Positions 7,044 through 12,417 of a stretch of DNA of 12,417 nt are shown piece by piece. The translations under genes were made by a program, and so were the position numbers. Origin of the DNA: Deltaproteobacteria bacterium (lineage in GTDB: Bacteria > Desulfobacterota > Binatia > UBA12015); the NCBI GenBank assembly GCA_003447545.1, contig DLYX01000462.1, positions 1 through 12,417 on the forward strand, in the 5' to 3' direction. Numbering within the stretch: position 1 is the first letter of the stretch; every line of letters starts with the position of its first letter. The notes beneath the pieces were generated by a model. That model had not been told where the DNA came from and did not search any database. It worked only from the letters and a program-made list of their open reading frames with translations.

Positions 7044-7982
7044 TTGAACAAGACGATTGCCCGGCTCCTCGTCAGTCTGGTCGTCCTCGGGGTCCTCTTC
7101 ATCAATGTCGGCCCGGCAAAGTTGGGGCACGTACTGCTCGAGGTGCAGCCCCTCTGGTTTTGGGGAGCATTTATCGCCTACAATTCAGGCCAGGTCGTCA
7201 GTGCATTGCGCTGGAAGACACTCGGTGATGCGGTGGGCTTCGAGACAAGCGGATTGTCCTACATCCGCATCTATTTCATCGGGATGTTCTTTGGAATCGC
7301 GATCCCCAGTACGCTGGGAACCGATGGCACCCGAGCACTCTACCTGGGACGAATACCACCTGGCGCCACCAGGGCCCTGTCGACGGTGGTCGGAGATCGA
7401 GTCATTGGTCTGGTCACACTGATGACCGTGGCAGCGCTGGCGCTCCTGTTCGGCCCGCGCGGCGATCTACCACCTATCCTCGCTCTGGCGCTTGGTCTCC
7501 TGTCGGGGGGAAGTCTGCTCGCCTGGATCACGGCCCCTGCTCTGGCCTCCTTGCTTCCCGAAGGAAACCGCCTGCGCGAGTTGATCCGAGGCGACCTCCT
7601 GCCGCTCTTTCGCCACCCAAAACTTCTCGGCAAAGCATTTACGCTTTCGATTCTGGTGCATCTGCTCCATATCGCCGGGCAGAAGTTCCTTACCGATGCT
7701 CTGAGCCTCGACGTCAGTTGGGGATTCATCGCGATTTATCATCCCTTGATCGTCCTCGCGACAGCGATTCCGATCACCATAGGCGGCTTCGGCTTGCGCG
7801 AAGCAACCTATGCTCTGCTGCTCCCCTTCGCGGGCATTCCGGCCGACGATGCCATCGTCCTGTCCTTATTGTGGTGGGCTGTAGGCGCGCTTGGTGGCCT
7901 GCTCGGTGGTGTCATCTACGCCGCCAGCGGAGGAGCGCCCGCGGCACCCGGCAGGCCACCTGCCGGACCCGCGACCGGCTGA
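7044..7982 (+). CDS. Flippase-like (lysylphosphatidylglycerol synthase TM region, UPF0104-type) membrane protein
   Basis: A 312-residue integral membrane protein with the fold found in the transmembrane half of MprF and in UPF0104 proteins, which flip or transport lipids or take part in glycolipid assembly. Family motifs are ALRWKTL (54-60), PSTLGTDGTRALYL (88-101), DRVIGL (118-123) and the C-terminal PITIGGFGLREA (243-254). About seven or eight hydrophobic spans are visible. There is no soluble aminoacyl-transferase domain, so it is not a lysyl-PG synthase itself. The start is TTG at 7044 after GAGAAG. The last ~20 residues are Ala/Gly/Pro-rich. The final 117 bp are also coding on the opposite strand for the PheC-AroQ fusion, and a perfect hairpin lies in that overlap. 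Substrate is unknown. Confidence 0.85.
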   Translation: MNKTIARLLVSLVVLGVLFINVGPAKLGHVLLEVQPLWFWGAFIAYNSGQVVSALRWKTLGDAVGFETSGLSYIRIYFIGMFFGIAIPSTLGTDGTRALYLGRIPPGATRALSTVVGDRVIGLVTLMTVAALALLFGPRGDLPPILALALGLLSGGSLLAWITAPALASLLPEGNRLRELIRGDLLPLFRHPKLLGKAFTLSILVHLLHIAGQKFLTDALSLDVSWGFIAIYHPLIVLATAIPITIGGFGLREATYALLLPFAGIPADDAIVLSLLWWAVGALGGLLGGVIYAASGGAPAAPGRPPAGPATG

Positions 7983-9200
7983 TTGCGATATGGTCGCCAG
8001 CAACGCCGTTACAATCGGATCGATGCTCGCATCGTTGACTCCGGGCAAGGGCGCCCACTCGAGAATTCGACGACGCAGTGGTCCCGCGCGAAGATTCTCC
8101 GGGCGCAAGGCCAGTTCCTGCCGCAAGGCGTGATCGATACGATCAATCGCGGGTCGGATCTGCTCCTGCAAGGAGAAGATTTCGAGCGCACCCTCGCCTC
8201 GCTGCAACTGGGCCCGCTGCACTGCTTTGGCCGCCGCAAATTGTGCCTCGACCAATGCCACATAGGGCTCGATTTCCAGATGCGCTTCCGCAGCAACTCG
8301 TGCCGCGCGACGACGGATAGCCTGCTCCCGGCCGGAATCCTGAATCGGCAGCGATTGAGCTCTTTTTGTTTCTGCGACAAAGGGCATGACCTGCAGCCGG
8401 CGCGCCACCAGATCCGCGAGGCGCTCCTCTGCGGGGGACAGCCTTGGGCCGGTATCCGGAATGTAGCGCCGCCGGCGCTCCGCAAGCTGGCCGCTCGCCT
8501 CTTGCGCGGCCAGCCAGGTATCGATGGATTCGAGCAAGCCCGCCTCACCAGCGCCTAGCCAATAAGCCTTGCGATCCGATTGGAGAACCCGCGCTACCCG
8601 CGGCGCCGGATGAAAACTTCGGATCTCGAGGGTATCGGTCACCACAGCATCCACTAAGCCGCGGGCGAGCAAATCGGGAAGTGTCCGGTTCTCGTCCACC
8701 AGGATCAGAGCGACTCCGGGCAAGTGGGCCCGGGCGACGCGCTCCAGGTGACCGCCTCGATTCACGGCAACGCGCAGACCGGGAGTATCCAGCATCGGCA
8801 CTGCTCGTTGGTTAGAAACGACTACAATGGCATCGGCTGTGGCTACGGCCCGCGACATTGGCGCCTGAATCAACCGATCACCACGAACCGTAATCCCGCT
8901 CATCGCCACCGCAAATCGCTCGTCAGCGAGGTCGCTGGTCAGATCCGGCCAGGTAAAGGGAACAACCTCGAGGATGCGGCCCTTGTCGACAGACCACGCC
9001 TTGGCCATCGCGACATCATAGCCCTGCAAGCATCCCTTGGCGTCGCGGTAGGCGAACGGAGGGTAATCGCCACTCATCCCGACTCTGACAGGATGGGCGC
9101 ACCCCACCAGGCCCAGCAGAATCAGCAGAACTATCGCCTGTCGGCATTTTATTGGTTGAGCCGACGGCGGCACTGTCTTACGCTTGTTCCATGATCGCAT
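7866..9200 (-). CDS. Periplasmic lipoprotein fusion: cyclohexadienyl dehydratase (PheC-like) plus gamma-class chorismate mutase (AroQ)
   Basis: A 444-residue two-domain protein. Residues 1-34 form a lipoprotein signal: a basic start, hydrophobic core [12 protein letters not shown] and lipobox LVGC with Cys34; Ala at +2 predicts the outer membrane. Residues about 38-248 are a family-3 solute-binding fold closest to Phe[52 protein letters not shown] and [15 protein letters not shown]. PheC converts prephenate to phenylpyruvate and arogenate to phenylalanine. Residues about 255-365 match secreted AroQ-gamma mutases: [32 protein letters not shown] and [11 protein letters not shown], keeping candidate active-site R268, K279, R291, Q320 and K325. 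Together they could turn chorismate into phenylpyruvate/phenylalanine in the periplasm. The ATG start overlaps the thrH start; a GTG at 9173 is an alternative that still keeps the signal. The Gly/Arg/Ser-rich tail (about 405-444) overlaps the convergent gene and has no recognisable domain. Confidence 0.85.
   Translation of the reverse strand: MRSWNKRKTVPPSAQPIKCRQAIVLLILLGLVGCAHPVRVGMSGDYPPFAYRDAKGCLQGYDVAMAKAWSVDKGRILEVVPFTWPDLTSDLADERFAVAMSGITVRGDRLIQAPMSRAVATADAIVVVSNQRAVPMLDTPGLRVAVNRGGHLERVARAHLPGVALILVDENRTLPDLLARGLVDAVVTDTLEIRSFHPAPRVARVLQSDRKAYWLGAGEAGLLESIDTWLAAQEASGQLAERRRRYIPDTGPRLSPAEERLADLVARRLQVMPFVAETKRAQSLPIQDSGREQAIRRRAARVAAEAHLEIEPYVALVEAQFAAAKAVQRAQLQRGEGALEIFSLQEQIRPAIDRIDHALRQELALRPENLRAGPLRRRILEWAPLPGVNDASIDPIVTALLATISQSAGRGSGRWPAGCRGRSSAGGVDDTTEQATKRAYSPPQ
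7948..7966. terminator. Perfect hairpin inside a convergent coding overlap
   Basis: CCGGCAGG (7948-7955) and CCTGCCGG (7959-7966) form a perfect 8-bp stem with a 3-nt CCA loop. It sits near the end of the flippase-like gene and inside the C-terminal tail codons of the PheC-AroQ gene. No T-tract follows on either strand. It may act as a shared 3'-end structure, but could simply reflect GC-rich coding sequence. Confidence 0.4.
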
Positions 9201-9808
9201 GTCTTGACCTCGAAGGTGTTCTCATACCGGAAATCTGGATCAATGTTGCCGAAAGAACCGGTATCGAAGCATTGACCCGCACGACCCGCGAAGAGCCGGA
9301 TTACGACAAACTGATGCAGTACCGGCTGGACATTCTTGACCAGCACGGGATCACCCTGCCGCAAATACAGGAAGTGATCGATGGCATGGGTCCCCTCCCG
9401 GGCGCCAAGGAGTTCCTGCTCTGGCTCAAAAGCCGGGCCCAGGTGATTATTCTCTCGGATACTTTCTATCAATTCGCTCACCCGTTGATGCGGCAACTCG
9501 AATTCCCCTGCCTGTTCTGCCACCGGTTGGAGGTCGAACCCAGTGGCCATATCAGCGGATACGAACTGAGGTTGGAGGATGGCAAACGTCGCGCGGTGCA
9601 GGCGCTGAAAGAGCTGAATTTCCATATCGTGGCATCCGGTGATTCCTACAACGATACCACGATGCTCGGCGCCGCCGACGGCGGTATTCTCTTCCAGCCG
9701 CCGCAGAATGTCATCGATGAGTTCCCCCAGTACCCCGTCGCACGAGACTATGATGATCTGCGACGAGAATTCATCGCGGCCTCCAATGGCGAAATTTCAG
9801 ATGATTGA
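9191..9808 (+). CDS. thrH: Phosphoserine phosphatase / homoserine phosphotransferase
   Basis: A HAD-superfamily enzyme that, in Pseudomonas aeruginosa, dephosphorylates phosphoserine and can transfer the phosphate to homoserine, linking serine and threonine synthesis. The 205-residue length equals that of the Pseudomonas protein and the sequence is similar throughout. Motifs: [14 protein letters not shown], with nucleophile D6 and the ThrH-typical E8 in place of the second Asp; II, ILSDTFY with S89; III, K132; [14 protein letters not shown] with D151 and D155. The ending [10 protein letters not shown] is also typical. The ATG at 9191 matches the family N-terminus; a TTG at 9152 is in frame but would add unrelated residues. 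No Shine-Dalgarno site precedes the ATG, and the first 10 bp overlap the start of the divergent PheC-AroQ gene, so the promoter must lie inside that gene. A JAMM protease gene follows 40 bp downstream. Confidence 0.92.
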   Translation: MIACLDLEGVLIPEIWINVAERTGIEALTRTTREEPDYDKLMQYRLDILDQHGITLPQIQEVIDGMGPLPGAKEFLLWLKSRAQVIILSDTFYQFAHPLMRQLEFPCLFCHRLEVEPSGHISGYELRLEDGKRRAVQALKELNFHIVASGDSYNDTTMLGAADGGILFQPPQNVIDEFPQYPVARDYDDLRREFIAASNGEISDD

Positions 9809-9848
9809 TTCGGTTTTACCGCCGCCCTCTCTCGGCTAAGGTCTTCGT

Positions 9849-10313
9849 ATGATCGAGCTCGAAAAAGACCTCTACGATGAGATCAAGACATTCGCTCTTG
9901 AAGCCTTCCCCGAGGAATGCTGCGGCTTCATCCTGTACGATATCGCCGAGGAAAAAGAGGTCGTTCGTCCGATCTCCAACGTAGCCACCGAACGCCATGC
10001 TGCCGACCCGAAGAACTTCCCCCGCGACGGCAGCGACGGTTATATCATGGAGGAAAAAGAGCTTCTGACCGTCAGTCAGGACCTCGATTCGGGCGCCTAC
10101 GAGCTCCGCTCAATCTACCACTCTCATCCGAACAGTCGGGCCTATTTCTCCAGCGAGGACGAAGCCCGAGCGATGCTTTGGGACGAGCCCATCTACCCGG
10201 AGGCCGTCTATATCGTGCTCGGCGTTGACGGAAAGGCAGTCCACGGAATGTCCGCGCATCAATGGAACGAGGAGCGGCGCGAATTCGAGGACGTCCGCAT
10301 TCGCCACCTCTGA
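9849..10313 (+). CDS. JAMM/MPN+ family metalloprotease (Mov34/MPN/PAD-1)
   Basis: A 154-residue zinc isopeptidase-like protein. The complete JAMM signature is present: catalytic Glu in FPEECCGF (E22/E23), then H91-S-H93-P and, after ten residues, D104 in a SSEDEA segment, with the usual Ser (S101) before it. Characterised bacterial relatives such as mycobacterial Mec remove cysteine or a C-terminal extension from small ubiquitin-like sulfur carriers (CysO, ThiS or MoaD-like) in cysteine or cofactor synthesis. No sulfur-carrier or cysteine-synthase gene is visible beside it, so the substrate is inferred only from family. The start is ATG at 9849 with AAGG 7 nt upstream. It follows thrH on the same strand by 40 bp and probably shares its transcript. 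Its stop lies 8 bp from that of the convergent flippase-like gene. Confidence 0.88.
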   Translation: MIELEKDLYDEIKTFALEAFPEECCGFILYDIAEEKEVVRPISNVATERHAADPKNFPRDGSDGYIMEEKELLTVSQDLDSGAYELRSIYHSHPNSRAYFSSEDEARAMLWDEPIYPEAVYIVLGVDGKAVHGMSAHQWNEERREFEDVRIRHL

Positions 10314-10321
10314 TTTCCAAC

Positions 10322-11299
10322 CTATTCGGCAGTACGCTCCTGTCCGGTCTGCCCCAGCACCATCAACACCGCGCCCGGCAAGGCACGAAATAAATCGCGA
10401 CTGCGTGCAACAATCGCAGCGGTCACCGCAAGCCCCGTCCCACTTCCCTGGAAACTGAAGATTGCCGCTTGCGCCCCTTCCAAGGCTCCCACCGAGCCTG
10501 GGATCGGCAGCGCGTGAGCCAAGCCGACTCCCATGATGGCGCCAGCCAGCTCAGGCAATGTCGGTGACGCCGCGAAGACCTGGAAGGCAATGGTGAATTC
10601 AAGAAAGATCAGCGCGTTCAGAAATAGTGCAAAACCGATGATCCAACCCATTTGGGATCGACGCTGAAAGAGCAGGAGTCGCAACGAATCTTCGATATCG
10701 ATCAAAGCCTCCGGGGTTGCTCCCAACCGCTCCAACATGCGAGCAAACCGCCCTCGCATCAAGGAGTCTCCACGACCCAGTCGCCGCACGAGATAGATCC
10801 CGACAGCAAAAAAGCTCAATCCGCCCAAAACGACTGCCAACAGCAACTGCTCGCCCAGCGCCTGATTCCGAGTCGCGAAAAGTGTGCAATAGACGACGGC
10901 AAAGCTCAGATTCGCCAGCAACTCGATCGCTCGGTCAATGATGACACTTGCAACCGCCGGCCCCGGCGGTACCGGGCGTTTTACGAGGAGAAAAGCGCGC
11001 AACGGATCTCCGCCCAGCTTGGCGCCCGTTGTCACCGAACTCACCGTCACCCCGGCAAACCACATCGACAACAGCGACGAGAGTGGAACGGATACGCCCA
11101 GTGCCCGCAAGACCATCCGCCAACGAAAAGCGATGCCTGTGGCAATCAAAAAAAATGAAGCCACGTAAACGGGCAGCCAACGAATCTGCACCCTCTCGAG
11201 CGTATCGAGAATCAGGCGCGGACCCGCTTGCCAAATCAACCAAAAAAACAACAGGAAGCCGAGCCCCGAAAACAGGGATCGGTAGAGGCCGCGCTTCAT
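10322..11299 (-). CDS. Flippase-like (LPG synthase TM region, UPF0104-type) membrane protein
   Basis: A 325-residue polytopic protein of the same broad fold as the gene at 7044-7982 but clearly divergent from it. Family landmarks are AFRWRMVLRALG (57-68), TTGAKLGGDPLRAFLL (90-105), IIDRAIELLANL (120-131) and LPIPGSVGALEGAQAAIF (264-281). About eight hydrophobic spans are visible, with a charged cytoplasmic loop around 172-216. No soluble synthase domain is attached. Its ATG overlaps the stop of the upstream exporter gene in an ATGA arrangement, with only a weak GAG-type ribosome site, so translation is probably coupled. This pairing suggests both proteins act on the same lipid or envelope compound, but the substrate cannot be read from sequence. 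Confidence 0.87.
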   Translation of the reverse strand: MKRGLYRSLFSGLGFLLFFWLIWQAGPRLILDTLERVQIRWLPVYVASFFLIATGIAFRWRMVLRALGVSVPLSSLLSMWFAGVTVSSVTTGAKLGGDPLRAFLLVKRPVPPGPAVASVIIDRAIELLANLSFAVVYCTLFATRNQALGEQLLLAVVLGGLSFFAVGIYLVRRLGRGDSLMRGRFARMLERLGATPEALIDIEDSLRLLLFQRRSQMGWIIGFALFLNALIFLEFTIAFQVFAASPTLPELAGAIMGVGLAHALPIPGSVGALEGAQAAIFSFQGSGTGLAVTAAIVARSRDLFRALPGAVLMVLGQTGQERTAE

Positions 11300-12417
11300 G
11301 CGCGCTCGTCCGGCAATGCAAGCGGAAGCACCCAGATCATGAGAGAAAAGGCCGTGAGCAGACCCAGCGCGGCCACCATACCCAACCCGCCAAGTGCGGG
11401 GTATCTGGAGAGAGCCAGTGCACCGAATCCGACCATGGTGGTCGCTGTCGTGATTGACAATGCCCGCCCGCCGCGCTCCATCGCGGGCCCTACCGCCTTC
11501 TCCTCACGATAGCGAGCGAGCAGAAAAAGGCCGTCGTCCAGGGCAATCCCCGCGACTAGCGGGAGCATGATGATGTTGACGGGTGTCAATACGATTCCCA
11601 GCCAACCCGCCATGCCGAGCGTCCCCAAAACGCTCAAAATCGGCAATGCCAAAAGCGCGAATAAAGTCCGCGGTTGCCGCTCGCGCCAAGCCAATAGAGC
11701 CACGGTCAGGAGCATGACCAGAACCAGAAAATTCATGACCTCCTCGCGCAAGGTCTTTTTGAGCTCGGCTTCCATCAAGGGACGCGCAGCCACCTGCAAG
11801 GAAACTTCGGGGGGCAAGAGGAGATCCTGCTCGAGTTCCTCGGCGACCAACCGGAGCGCCGCAGAGCTCTGCGGCGTAAACGAAACCAGAATGGCGGTCC
11901 CGGCAGCATCTCGCCTGATATGGTGCTCGAGAATTGGCTCCATCCCGGGGAGTGGTCTCTCCAACGCCGACTCTGGTTGTGGCACCGTGCGGAGAGACCG
12001 CAATCCCGCAGCGAAAGCGGTCGTTCGAAAACCGGCTTCTTCGAGGGCATTCTCCAGAGCGGCTGCAGCCTCTTCTCGTGGCTGCGCTGTCCACCAGTCG
12101 ATCCTCTCGGTCTGAGTCGCCAGTGAAGGCAGCAAGCTCGCGGGACTGGTCACCGAAACGACCGCACCGCTTTCGATAAAATCTTCAAGGCGCTGCGTCG
12201 TCACTTCGACACCCTGCAAAAGGGCCTCCACGCCGTCCGCCCCAGCATCCGGACCAATGCCCAGCATTACGGATCCGTGTGGGTTGGTGAAACCGAAATG
12301 CTTTCCGATCTCGTCCTGAACTGCGGCGGCCTCACTTTGACGAGGCCGCAAGGCAAAGAGATCTGTATTGAGGCGAACATGCGAGAGGCCCACGACGACC
12401 CACACGAGCCACAAAAC
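11296..12417 (-). CDS. RND/MMPL-superfamily exporter, C-terminal half (5' end beyond window)
   Basis: The frame is open to the right edge, so the 373 visible residues are a partial protein. It begins in a hydrophobic span (VLWLVWVVVGL), enters a periplasmic loop with NTDLFALRPRQS and LEDFIESGAVVSVTSPASLLPSLATQ, and ends with a cluster of about five transmembrane helices. These include PLVAGIALDDGLFLLARYREE and SITTATTMVGFGALALSRYPALGGLGM. This fits the second repeat of a two-repeat exporter of the predicted-exporter/MMPL class (about 750-800 residues), so roughly half the gene should lie to the right. A single-repeat protein starting just outside the window is less likely. Such proteins move lipids, hopanoids or hydrophobic products across the envelope. 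The TGA stop overlaps the ATG of the flippase-like gene by four bases, indicating an operon. Confidence 0.82.
   Translation of the reverse strand, partial: VLWLVWVVVGLSHVRLNTDLFALRPRQSEAAAVQDEIGKHFGFTNPHGSVMLGIGPDAGADGVEALLQGVEVTTQRLEDFIESGAVVSVTSPASLLPSLATQTERIDWWTAQPREEAAAALENALEEAGFRTTAFAAGLRSLRTVPQPESALERPLPGMEPILEHHIRRDAAGTAILVSFTPQSSAALRLVAEELEQDLLLPPEVSLQVAARPLMEAELKKTLREEVMNFLVLVMLLTVALLAWRERQPRTLFALLALPILSVLGTLGMAGWLGIVLTPVNIIMLPLVAGIALDDGLFLLARYREEKAVGPAMERGGRALSITTATTMVGFGALALSRYPALGGLGMVAALGLLTAFSLMIWVLPLALPDERA

Noticed and set aside
6965..7105. N-terminal extension of the MsrQ-like protein
   Set aside because: The added 47 residues are basic and overlap the divergent flippase gene. 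The ATG at 6964 gives a typical family length.
9152..9190. TTG start giving thrH 13 extra residues
   Set aside because: The Pseudomonas ThrH N-terminus and 205-residue length match the ATG at 9191; the extra residues are unrelated to the family.
1..12417. Defence system, mobile element, CRISPR array or RNA gene
   Set aside because: All twelve coding regions have metabolic, signalling or membrane assignments. I saw no repeats of array type, integrase, transposase, tRNA-like cloverleaf or rRNA segment.

Overview
This 12.4 kb window looks like chromosome from a moderately GC-rich Gram-negative bacterium. Pointers are a lipoprotein-type periplasmic enzyme, an RND/MMPL exporter, and the set of an acyl-CoA dehydrogenase, an F420-type luciferase-like oxidoreductase and a microsomal-type epoxide hydrolase. 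That enzyme mix recurs in environmental lineages such as Myxococcota, Binatota and their relatives, but taxonomy cannot be settled from sequence reading alone. Twelve protein genes fill almost all of the DNA. The longest non-coding gap is under 100 bp, and I saw no tRNA, rRNA, CRISPR array, transposase or phage gene.

Layout. Positions 1-1934: an acyl-CoA dehydrogenase (minus), apparently cut by an in-frame stop at the window edge, divergent from an F420-type LLM oxidoreductase (plus); the gap between them carries a symmetric AT-rich dyad. Positions 1973-4066: a membrane sensor histidine kinase (minus) with a PAS domain and a degenerate receiver. Positions 4157-5314: an epoxide hydrolase (plus), meeting a type-2 ArgC (minus, 5318-6274) tail to tail with 3 bp between them. 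Positions 6368-6964: a small ferric-reductase/MsrQ-like membrane protein (minus), divergent from a flippase-like membrane protein (plus, 7044-7982).

Positions 7866-9200: a predicted lipoprotein fusing cyclohexadienyl dehydratase (PheC-like) to a gamma-class chorismate mutase (AroQ). Its 3' end overlaps the flippase gene by 117 bp and its start codon overlaps the 5' end of thrH (plus, 9191-9808). A JAMM-motif metalloprotease (plus, 9849-10313) follows thrH. The window ends with a minus-strand pair, a second flippase-like protein (10322-11299) translationally coupled to the C-terminal half of an RND/MMPL-superfamily exporter that runs off the right edge.

Biologically the window mixes amino-acid metabolism (ArgC, PheC-AroQ, ThrH, perhaps JAMM), acyl/xenobiotic oxidation (ACAD, LLM, epoxide hydrolase) and lipid/envelope membrane proteins. 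No single large operon ties them together. The most distinctive item is the PheC-AroQ lipoprotein fusion, which could carry chorismate to phenylpyruvate or phenylalanine outside the cytoplasm, together with the very compressed gene junctions around it.
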